NCBI GenBank assembly: GCA_938046095.1
Contig: CALIXS010000026.1
Span: 1-64,000, forward strand
Length of the DNA stretch: 64,000 nt
Reading direction: 5' to 3'
From: an uncultured Clostridia bacterium
GTDB lineage: Bacteria; Bacillota; Clostridia; Peptostreptococcales; Anaerovoracaceae
Below the pieces are notes generated by a model that was given only the letters and a program-made list of their open reading frames with translations, was not told the origin of the DNA and made no database searches. The position numbers and the translations under genes were made by a program. Positions within the stretch are counted from its first letter, which is position 1; each line of letters opens with the position of its first letter. Positions 57,219 through 64,000 of this stretch are shown here, in pieces.

Positions 57219-59186
57219 ATGAAAAAGAAAAAAATCGTTGCTATCACCGCGTCCGCTATTATGGCGGCCTCGCTGCTTGGCGGCTGCGGAGGCGGAAGCG
57301 GAAAAGGCGACAGCACCAACCTGGCGAGCGGAGAAATGAAGCGCGCCGATGTTCAGGAAATGACGTACGTGTACAGCGATGATATCGAGGATTGGAATTA
57401 CCTTACGACGACGTCGCACACGCCGGGGATGACACTGGATACCCTCGTGGAGTACGATAACTACGGCATTTGCCAGCCTTGTCTCGCAGATAGCTGGGAG
57501 CGCTCTGACGACGGCCTTACATGGACGTTCCATATCCGTAAGGGTGTAAAATGGATGACGTACGAAGCGAAGGCATACGGCGAGGATGTGACGGCGAATG
57601 ATTTCGTTACGTCGTGCAGATATATTCTCGACAAGAATAATGCTTCCGCACTCGTCGATATGATGTTTACGATAGCGGGTGCCGAGGAATATTACAGCTC
57701 GGATAAGAACGGCAACGATGCCGCATTCGACGAGATGGTCGGATGCAGAGCGATCGACGACTATACGCTCGAGTATAAGCTTACCAATCCTATCCCGTAT
57801 TTCCTTTCCTCCACAACATACAAGAACTTTATGCCTGCAAACGCAAAGCATATGAAGGAAGAGGGCGACAATTGGTCAACTGACAACAAATCCATGCTGT
57901 ACTGCGGAGAGTATGTAATGACGGAGTACGTCCCGCAGCAGAAGCAGGAATACATTCTTAATCCTGAGTATTGGGATAAGGACAACATGCATATAACGGC
58001 CATACACGAGATATACAACGCCGAGGCCGATACGGTCGCTCCGGAGATGTTCCTGCGCGGTGAGGTTAATTATGCGGAAATTCCTAATGAGCAGCTTGAC
58101 GAGTGGCTGAACGATTCGAACAAATTCAACAACATCAGACCGTCAAGACCTTCGTTCTACGCGTATTACTGGCAGCTCAACTTCAACCCGCAGTTTGACG
58201 CGAAGTATGAGCCGGACAACTGGAAGCTCGCCGTAAACAACGAAAACTTCAGAAAGTCGCTTCAGTATGCGATGAATCAGGAGGCGATCGTTCAGGTGGA
58301 CGATCCGTATAACTATAAGCAGCATTTGACAAACAGCATTACACCTGAGGGCTTTGTTTCAGCAGACGGCAAGGATTTCACACAGATAGGCCCTCTCAGC
58401 GAAGTGAATAACAAGACACTGTTCGATCTCGAAAAGGCTGCCGATTACAAGGCAAAGGCCATGGAGGAGCTTAAGGCGGCAGGCGCCACCTTCCCTGTCA
58501 TCATCTATATGCCGTATGATACCGGGGATAATCTTTACACTCAGAGAATTCAGCTTGTGGAGCAGATGCTCGAAAAGAATCTCGGAACGGATTATATCGA
58601 CGTTCAGACTGAGGGCTATCCTGATGACGGCTTCAGCACCGCGACACAGCGTGCATGCAACTACGCAATGCAGCGCTGCACGTGGATGGCGGACTATCTC
58701 GATCCTCTTTCGTATACGGATCCGTTCAGAATTCTCCAGAACAGAGGTTCGTGCATCTACATGGCCGACGGAATGGCCGATGTATCCGACACGGAGACAG
58801 CGGGCTCGTACAAGGGCATGGACGGCAGATACTATTCAAATATCGTCTACGACAATATGGTAGCTGAGGCCAATGCAGAGGTAGTCGACATCAACAAGCG
58901 TTACCAGAAGTTTGCGGAGATAGAAGCATGGCTTTGCTACGAGCACACGTATGTGATCCCTTGCATGAGAGGAGGCACGGGATACGTCGCTTCCAATCTC
59001 CTGCCGTTCGAGTCGCAGTTCGCGGCATTCGGCGCTTCCGATTCCCGTTACAAATACCAGTGGGTATACACAAAGGGAATAAACAGCGAGGAGTACGATC
59101 AGGGCTACGAAGCATGGCTTAAGGAAAGAAATGACAGGATCAAAAAACTCAACGACGAGGGAAAGATATTCGGCGTAGACTTCTAA
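57219..59186 (+). CDS. oppA: oligopeptide ABC transporter, substrate-binding lipoprotein
   Basis: 655 residues. Lipoprotein signal peptide with lipobox ASLLGGC, so the mature protein is anchored outside the membrane at Cys 25 or so. The SBP_bac_5 family body includes DSWERSDDGLTWTFHIRKGV, LTNPIPYFLSST and KSLQYAMNQEAI. It is about 100 residues longer than Escherichia OppA. AGAAAGGAAAG precedes the ATG. A stem-loop lies between it and the permease genes, so it is probably made in excess over them. Confidence 0.93.
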   Translation: MKKKKIVAITASAIMAASLLGGCGGGSGKGDSTNLASGEMKRADVQEMTYVYSDDIEDWNYLTTTSHTPGMTLDTLVEYDNYGICQPCLADSWERSDDGLTWTFHIRKGVKWMTYEAKAYGEDVTANDFVTSCRYILDKNNASALVDMMFTIAGAEEYYSSDKNGNDAAFDEMVGCRAIDDYTLEYKLTNPIPYFLSSTTYKNFMPANAKHMKEEGDNWSTDNKSMLYCGEYVMTEYVPQQKQEYILNPEYWDKDNMHITAIHEIYNAEADTVAPEMFLRGEVNYAEIPNEQLDEWLNDSNKFNNIRPSRPSFYAYYWQLNFNPQFDAKYEPDNWKLAVNNENFRKSLQYAMNQEAIVQVDDPYNYKQHLTNSITPEGFVSADGKDFTQIGPLSEVNNKTLFDLEKAADYKAKAMEELKAAGATFPVIIYMPYDTGDNLYTQRIQLVEQMLEKNLGTDYIDVQTEGYPDDGFSTATQRACNYAMQRCTWMADYLDPLSYTDPFRILQNRGSCIYMADGMADVSDTETAGSYKGMDGRYYSNIVYDNMVAEANAEVVDINKRYQKFAEIEAWLCYEHTYVIPCMRGGTGYVASNLLPFESQFAAFGASDSRYKYQWVYTKGINSEEYDQGYEAWLKERNDRIKKLNDEGKIFGVDF

Positions 59187-59225
59187 AGTGATCGCCGACC
59201 GCAGGGCAACCGGAGAATTTTCTTA

Positions 59226-59261
59226 ATCCGCGCCGTGTCCCGATCCGGGTGCGGCGCGGAT
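59226..59261 (+). other. intercistronic stem-loop between oppA and oppB
   Basis: ATCCGCGCCG (59226-59235) and CGGCGCGGAT (59252-59261) are perfect 10-bp arms. There is no T-run, so it is more likely an RNA-stabilising or attenuating structure than a terminator; 115 bases separate the two genes. Confidence 0.65.
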
Positions 59262-59301
59262 GACATTATCTCCGAAACTCTGAAAGCTAAGGAGAAAATA
59301 A

Positions 59302-60252
59302 TTGAAACTTTTTGCTTATATATTGGGTCGACTTGGAAGATCTCTGATATCGCTTGTCCTTATACTTGTTATCGTGTTCTGTCTCATGAGGCTTCTCCCT
59401 ACGGAGACGTACTTCGGAGACCGCGTTGACAAGATGAGCGAGGAAACTAAAGAAGCGATACTGAAAAAGTACGGACTTACAGACCCTATACCCGTCCAGC
59501 TCGCAAAATACATTAAAAGTGTATTCAAAGGAGATCTGGGCGATTCGATAACATATTATGCGGGCAAGCCGGTCACTGAGGTTATAGCGCCTAAAATCAG
59601 CTATTCGCTGAGGTTCGGGATAGTATCACTGGCAATTTCGCTCGTACTGGGAATCGGTCTCGGCATGCTTATGGTCCGATGCAGGGGGCATTTGCCGGAT
59701 CATCTCGGAAACGGATTTATTCTGTTTATAAATGCCGTTCCGTCGGCTGTATACTATCTGCTCATTCAGTTCGTAGGGACGAAGCTGCTGAATATCGGCA
59801 TGCTGTATAAAGAGGGGCATATAGCCACCTTTATTCTTCCCGTAATATCGATGTCGTTAGGCTCGATCGCATCGTATGCGATGTGGACGAGAAGATACAT
59901 GCTCGATCAGGTAAATCAGGATTACGTCGCTTTGGCCAAGGCAAAGGGACTGTCGAGCAAGGAAATAATGTCCAAGCATGTCTGGCGTAATTCCTTTGCC
60001 CCTATGGCACAGAATTTGCCGACATCGATAATATTTACGATTTCAGGCTCGCTTTACATTGAAAATCTGTATTCGATCCCGGGCACGGGCGGATTGCTTG
60101 TGGCTGCGATTCAGGTTCAGGACAATCCGCTTGTCGAGGCGCTCGTAATGTTCTATGCGGTTCTTTCCGTGATAGGCATGCTTCTGGGCGACCTCGCGAT
60201 GATGATATGTGATCCGAGAATCAGTCTTACGAAGAAAGGAGGAGGACGTTAA
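59302..60252 (+). CDS. oppB: oligopeptide ABC transporter permease OppB
   Basis: 316 residues with six membrane helices. The ATPase-contacting EAA loop reads YVALAKAKGLSSKEIMSKHVWRN (in two parts, about 209-231). The TTG start has AAGGAG seven bases upstream. Residue pattern (LPTETYFGDRVDKMSEE, then KKYGLTDPIPVQ) is that of DppB/OppB. It overlaps oppC by one base (TAATG). Confidence 0.93.
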   Translation: MKLFAYILGRLGRSLISLVLILVIVFCLMRLLPTETYFGDRVDKMSEETKEAILKKYGLTDPIPVQLAKYIKSVFKGDLGDSITYYAGKPVTEVIAPKISYSLRFGIVSLAISLVLGIGLGMLMVRCRGHLPDHLGNGFILFINAVPSAVYYLLIQFVGTKLLNIGMLYKEGHIATFILPVISMSLGSIASYAMWTRRYMLDQVNQDYVALAKAKGLSSKEIMSKHVWRNSFAPMAQNLPTSIIFTISGSLYIENLYSIPGTGGLLVAAIQVQDNPLVEALVMFYAVLSVIGMLLGDLAMMICDPRISLTKKGGGR

Positions 60253-61220
60253 TGGCAAAGCAGATAAGCAAAACTCTCGTCGAGATGTCCGACGAGGAGC
60301 TCTTCAGATTAGTCGAATTTGACGCAGAAAAAGCCGAATCCACGACGTTCTCCGGCTATTCGTACTGGCGCAGTACATGGCAGATGTTCATAAAAAGCAA
60401 ATTTACGAAATTCACACTGCTGTTCATTTTGGCTTTGCTCGTATTCTGTATACTACAGCCGTACCTTCCGGGGCAGAAGAGCCCGACGGAGATTTTCCTG
60501 AATCCGGAGACGGGGGTACAGTACAGAAGCGTAAAGCCTTGTTCGGAGTTCTGGTTCGGGACAAACACCATAGGGCAGGATCTCTGGTCCAGAATATGGA
60601 GCGGAACGAGGACTACGATGTTCATAGCCTTCGTATCTGTAGGGTTTGCCACAATCGTAGGAATTGTGGTGGGAGCTCTCTGGGGCTATGTCAGACAGCT
60701 CGATATCTTCCTTACAGAGGTGTATAACGTTATCAACAATATCCCGGCAACCGTACTCAGAACACTGATCGCCTATACACTTCGCCCGAGTCTCAAAACC
60801 ATGATCATAGCCATGTGTATGACGAGCTGGGTATATGAGGCGAAATGGATAAGAAATCTGATAATCATAATACGTGACAGAGAGTATAACCTCGCTTCGA
60901 GGTGCCTCGGCACACCGACGAGACGCGTTATAACAAAGAACCTGCTTCCGCAGATCGTATCGGTCGTGATGATGGATATGGTAATATCCATTCCCGATGT
61001 AATAGGCTCGGAGGTGTTCCTCACGTACATAGGGCTCGGACTGCCTGTGGACACTCCGACGCTCGGAAACCTTATCAATGAGGGACGCCGTGTAATGATG
61101 AACTTATCGCAGACGTATCAGCTTATCTTTCCTGCCATAATAGTAGCGCTTATTACCATAGCGTTTTATTATCTCGGCAACAAGTTCGCCGATGCGTCGG
61201 ATCCGCGCAATCACGTATAA
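60252..61220 (+). CDS. oppC: oligopeptide ABC transporter permease OppC
   Basis: 322 residues. A cytoplasmic N-terminus of about 50 residues precedes six helices; the OppC-type N-terminal helix is KFTLLFILALLVFCI. The permease domain includes FGTNTIGQDLWSRIWSGTRT and an EAA loop near NLASRCLGTPTRRVITKNLL. The start overlaps the oppB stop, with GGAGGACG before it. Forms the channel with OppB. Confidence 0.93.
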   Translation: MAKQISKTLVEMSDEELFRLVEFDAEKAESTTFSGYSYWRSTWQMFIKSKFTKFTLLFILALLVFCILQPYLPGQKSPTEIFLNPETGVQYRSVKPCSEFWFGTNTIGQDLWSRIWSGTRTTMFIAFVSVGFATIVGIVVGALWGYVRQLDIFLTEVYNVINNIPATVLRTLIAYTLRPSLKTMIIAMCMTSWVYEAKWIRNLIIIIRDREYNLASRCLGTPTRRVITKNLLPQIVSVVMMDMVISIPDVIGSEVFLTYIGLGLPVDTPTLGNLINEGRRVMMNLSQTYQLIFPAIIVALITIAFYYLGNKFADASDPRNHV

Positions 61221-61231
61221 GGAGGGACAAT

Positions 61232-63280
61232 ATGGCAGATACAAAAAACATCGCAGACCTTATCCGTGACGACAACAAAATCCTCGAAACGAAAGACGTT
61301 GTTGTCAAGTTCACGCTGCGCGGGCAGGAGCTTATGCCGATAAGGGGCATATCTCTTGATCTGTATAAAGGTGAAAGCCTTGCAATCGTGGGAGAATCAG
61401 GCTCGGGTAAATCGGTATTCACCAAGACCTTTATAGGCATGCTCGATAAGAACGGCTGGGTCGATAACGGAGAGATATGGTATAACGGCGAAGACCTCGC
61501 AAAATATAAGACTGAGGAACAGTGGCTCAAGATACGCGGCAGGGAGATTGCGATCGTGTTTCAGGATCCCATGACATCACTCGATCCGCTCATGACTGTC
61601 GGACGGCAGGTGGTAGAGGCTCTCGAGCATCATCAGGGACTGCACGGAGAACAGGCCATGAAGAGAGCGATTGAGATACTCGACGACGTAGGGATCATCA
61701 ACCCCGAGGAAAGGGCAAAGGAATATCCGCATCAGTTCTCGGGAGGAATGAGGCAAAGGGTCGTCATAGCAATCGCCATCGCGTGCAATCCGAAGATACT
61801 GATATGCGATGAGCCGACGACAGGCCTCGACGTCACGATACAGGCTCAGATACTGTCTTTGCTTCGCAGGCTTCAGAAAGATTACAGTCTCACAATAATA
61901 TACATTACTCACGACCTGGGGGTTGTGGCCAATGTCGCGGACCGTATAGCGGTAATGTACGCAGGAGACATCGTGGAGGTCGGAACATGCGACGAGGTGT
62001 TCGCCTCGCCTAAGCATCCATACACGTGGGCGCTTCTTTCGTCCATGCCTCAGCTCGGAGTAAGGGGAGAGCCTTTGTATTCTATCGAAGGCGTTCCGCC
62101 GAACCTTTTTACGGAAATCAATGGCGATGCCTTTGCACCGCGCAACAGGCATGCGCTTGCTATAGATTTTCTCGAGAGACCGCCGTATTTCCAGGTCACC
62201 CCGACGCACAAGGCGAGGACGTGGCTGCTCGATCCGAGAGCACCCCATGTGGACCCGCCCAACACATCTATTGCACGGGCTCAGGCCGCGAACAGGGAGA
62301 GAGCCGAACAGTATAAGAAGAACATATCGTCGGAAAAGATGCTTGAGGTGAAGAACCTGTCTGTTCACTTCGGCTCGAAGCGCCATCCGTTCAAGGCCGT
62401 GCAAGACGTATCGTTCGATATATACAAGGGAGAAACTTTCGGGCTTGTCGGCGAATCGGGATCGGGTAAAACGACGATAGGCCGCGCCATAATAAGGATC
62501 AACGAGGCGACAGAGGGCCAGATTATCTATAACGGCAAACGTATAAGCGGTAAAATCGACAGAAAGCTCGATCACACCGTCACAGAGAAGATACAGATGA
62601 TATTTCAGGATCCTATGGCGTCACTGAACGAGAGAGCCAAGGTTTCGTATATTGTTGCCGAAGGGCTGATGAACACGCATCCCGAGCTGTCGAAAAGTGA
62701 GATTGAAGAGTGTGTTGCCCGTGCTCTCGACGATGTTGGACTTCTTCCCGAGTTCAGCAGCCGCTTTCCTCATGAGTTTTCGGGAGGTCAGAGGCAGCGC
62801 ATCGGGATCGCAAGGTGTCTTATAATGGAACCGGATTTTATCGTTGCGGATGAACCGATATCGGCTCTCGACGTATCGATAAGAGCTCAGGTTCTGAACC
62901 TTATGTCGGCAATGCAGCAGCAGAGAGGTCTCACATATCTCTTCATTTCCCATGACCTGTCAGTCATGAGGTTTATATGCGACAGGATCGCGGTAATATA
63001 TAAGGGTGAGTTCAAGGAACTTGCGGAAACGGAAGAGCTCTTCGCGCATCCGCTGCATCCGTACACCAAAGCTCTCCTTTCGGCAATACCTCTTCCTGAT
63101 CCCGAATACGAGAGAAGCAAAAAACTGATCACGTATGATTCGAAGTGCCACGACTACAGCACGGATAAACCGCAATGGGCCGAGATAAGACCGGGACATT
63201 TTGTCAGCGGCAATTCCGAGGAACTCAAGCGGTATAATGAAGAGCTGGACGAAGGCGGCAAGGAGAATATAACGAAATAA
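61232..63280 (+). CDS. oligopeptide ABC transporter ATPase, OppD and OppF fused
   Basis: 682 residues holding both ATPases that are separate proteins in most bacteria. Domain 1 (about 15-330): Walker A GESGSGKSV, signature FSGGMRQRV, Walker B ILICDEPTTGLD, and an oligopeptide C-terminal region with PRNRHA in place of the usual cysteine-rich iron-sulfur segment. Domain 2 (about 365-670): Walker A GESGSGKTT, signature FSGGQRQRIG, Walker B FIVADEPISALD. A linker of about 35 residues with ANRERAEQYKKN joins them. GGAGGG precedes the ATG. Last gene of the operon, followed by a terminator. Confidence 0.92.
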   Translation: MADTKNIADLIRDDNKILETKDVVVKFTLRGQELMPIRGISLDLYKGESLAIVGESGSGKSVFTKTFIGMLDKNGWVDNGEIWYNGEDLAKYKTEEQWLKIRGREIAIVFQDPMTSLDPLMTVGRQVVEALEHHQGLHGEQAMKRAIEILDDVGIINPEERAKEYPHQFSGGMRQRVVIAIAIACNPKILICDEPTTGLDVTIQAQILSLLRRLQKDYSLTIIYITHDLGVVANVADRIAVMYAGDIVEVGTCDEVFASPKHPYTWALLSSMPQLGVRGEPLYSIEGVPPNLFTEINGDAFAPRNRHALAIDFLERPPYFQVTPTHKARTWLLDPRAPHVDPPNTSIARAQAANRERAEQYKKNISSEKMLEVKNLSVHFGSKRHPFKAVQDVSFDIYKGETFGLVGESGSGKTTIGRAIIRINEATEGQIIYNGKRISGKIDRKLDHTVTEKIQMIFQDPMASLNERAKVSYIVAEGLMNTHPELSKSEIEECVARALDDVGLLPEFSSRFPHEFSGGQRQRIGIARCLIMEPDFIVADEPISALDVSIRAQVLNLMSAMQQQRGLTYLFISHDLSVMRFICDRIAVIYKGEFKELAETEELFAHPLHPYTKALLSAIPLPDPEYERSKKLITYDSKCHDYSTDKPQWAEIRPGHFVSGNSEELKRYNEELDEGGKENITK

Positions 63281-63338
63281 GGCTTTGCTCTCTCCTTTGA
63301 CGGGAGAATATAAGATTACAGAACAAAAAGAATTGCTA

Positions 63339-63383
63339 AAAACCGCTGTGGCCATTGTGAATAGATGACCATGGCGGTTTTAA
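63339..63383 (+). terminator. terminator of the opp operon
   Basis: AAAACCGC (63339-63346) and GCGGTTTT (63374-63381), extended inward by TGGCCAT/ATGACCA-type pairing, form a long stem that ends in TTTT. Confidence 0.75.
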
Positions 63384-63713
63384 GTTGTTTCGGGCAAAAT
63401 ACGGGGCGGACAAAATGAGTTGGGATAACCTTATGCAGCCATTGAAAATCCGGTCGGGTTTAATATCATATCGTCATTGAGATATAGACATCAAGATATA
63501 GACATCGCGCTTATTAAAAATCTGTATTAAAAGAAAAATCGCCGTGCCCGACGCGGGGATATTTTTTGCTGAATCATGAGAAACAGGCATGCGTATAATA
63601 AGCATCGCTTGTTGAAAATTTATCAACCGATGATATAATACTTATTAAGCTGATGTCTGCGCAAACGAGCAACGCAGCCGGCGCAGAAAGAACGTTCCGA
63701 AAGGAGTACTTAC
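63384..63713. promoter_or_regulatory. upstream region of the last gene, with promoter and tandem repeat
   Basis: A tandem pair AGATATAGACATC (about 63480-63506, period 14) lies in otherwise featureless AT-rich sequence. The promoter is TTGAAA (63612-63617), 16 bases, TATAAT (63634-63639). The leader is about 68 bases long. Confidence 0.6.
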
Positions 63714-64000
63714 ATGAAGAAACGGAAAAAACTGCCGGTTTTACTTCTCACATTGGTGCTGATCTTTGCACTTATACCGTCGGCTGTCAGTGCCGAAGGG
63801 GGAACTGAGATCGACAGAACGGGAGTTAATATCATCAAAGTTACAACTGACGCTGATTTTGCCGCAGGAGTATCGGACAATCTCGTTCCCGCGTCGGAGG
63901 GTAACGGAGCTCTTAAGCTCGCAGACGGGGCAACGGACGGTACATTTGTGTCCGCGATTTATTCCGTAAAAGACTTTGCCAAGATGGTAGGTTCGTGGAA
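63714..64000 (+). CDS. secreted protein, N-terminal part only (cut by window edge)
   Basis: AAAGGAG lies eight bases before ATG 63714. The 95 visible codons begin with a clear signal peptide (KKRKKLPVLLLTLVLIFALI then PSAVSAEGG, cleavage after AVSA). The next part is acidic and polar and includes ALKLADGATDGTFVSAIYSV and FAKMVGSW. That pattern recalls the N-terminal module of secreted C39-like peptidases, where a strand ending in SW follows a SPV-like segment, but too little is present to decide. Confidence 0.75.
   Translation, partial: MKKRKKLPVLLLTLVLIFALIPSAVSAEGGTEIDRTGVNIIKVTTDADFAAGVSDNLVPASEGNGALKLADGATDGTFVSAIYSVKDFAKMVGSW

Noticed and set aside
1..64000. CRISPR array, prophage, rRNA operon or riboswitch
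   Set aside because: No spaced repeat array, phage structural gene, rRNA sequence or known riboswitch core was seen. The only mobile-element trace is the IS30 fragment.

Overview
The window looks like a chromosomal segment of an anaerobic, amino-acid-fermenting member of the Clostridia (Bacillota). The evidence is Gram-positive ribosome binding sites (AAGGAGG) before almost every gene, genes for butyrate-type and Stickland-type metabolism (3-hydroxybutyryl-CoA dehydrogenase, a CoA-transferase of the butyryl/4-hydroxybutyrate family, D-2-hydroxyacid dehydrogenases, a class I aminotransferase), peptide and TRAP uptake systems, and a YdjG/YdjH/YdjI-like envelope cluster. Base composition is near balanced except for one clearly AT-rich island at about 30.6-33.3 kb. 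I cannot name the genus.

Layout. 0-4.2 kb (minus): housekeeping genes alr, purA, purB. 4.3-9.2 kb (plus): two consecutive MacB-type ABC proteins (ATPase fused to permease). 9.2-19.0 kb: a catabolic block of M20 (RocB-like) hydrolase, complete DctPQM TRAP transporter, aminotransferase and FCD-type GntR regulator, flanked by two paralogous D-2-hydroxyacid dehydrogenases. 19.1-20.2 kb: voltage-gated potassium channel. 20.6-28.0 kb: birA, a CNNM/CBS protein, secA, prfB with an intact +1 programmed frameshift, and a cytoplasmic M15 peptidase. 28.0-30.5 kb: small XRE regulator with a palindromic operator candidate, a divergent glucose-6-phosphate-isomerase-like protein without the C-terminal catalytic block, and hbd. 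30.6-33.3 kb: AT-rich island with an exporter-type ABC protein, a truncated IS30-type transposase, a broken ABC-2 permease and a decayed second copy of the 3' end of hbd. 33.3-41 kb: MBL-fold hydrolase, TetR-controlled ABC transporter, acyl-CoA synthetase, YitT protein.

41.2-47.3 kb holds the most interesting unit. A CoA-transferase is followed by a divergent locus in which a sigma-54 enhancer-binding regulator faces a cyclase-family hydrolase and a sodium:solute symporter. The symporter carries two C-terminal winged-helix domains. Between them lie a good sigma-54 promoter (-24/-12) for the cyclase-symporter pair, a perfect 38-bp palindrome placed as an upstream activating site, and a near-consensus sigma-70 promoter for the regulator. 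A second sigma-54-type promoter lies before the oligopeptide ABC operon at 57.2 kb, so sigma-54 control appears to join uptake of peptides and of the symporter substrate.

47.5-64 kb: tRNA-Arg(CCU), an MGMT-domain protein, a gamma-carbonic-anhydrase/nitroreductase fusion with a strong internal ribosome binding site, a serine hydrolase, a peroxiredoxin, the zinc-ribbon/SPFH/TPM envelope cluster, a HAD phosphatase, two small tail-anchored coiled-coil proteins, the oppABC(DF) operon with OppD and OppF fused, and the start of a secreted protein cut by the window edge. There is no CRISPR array, rRNA or prophage. All calls come from reading the sequence; no database search was possible.
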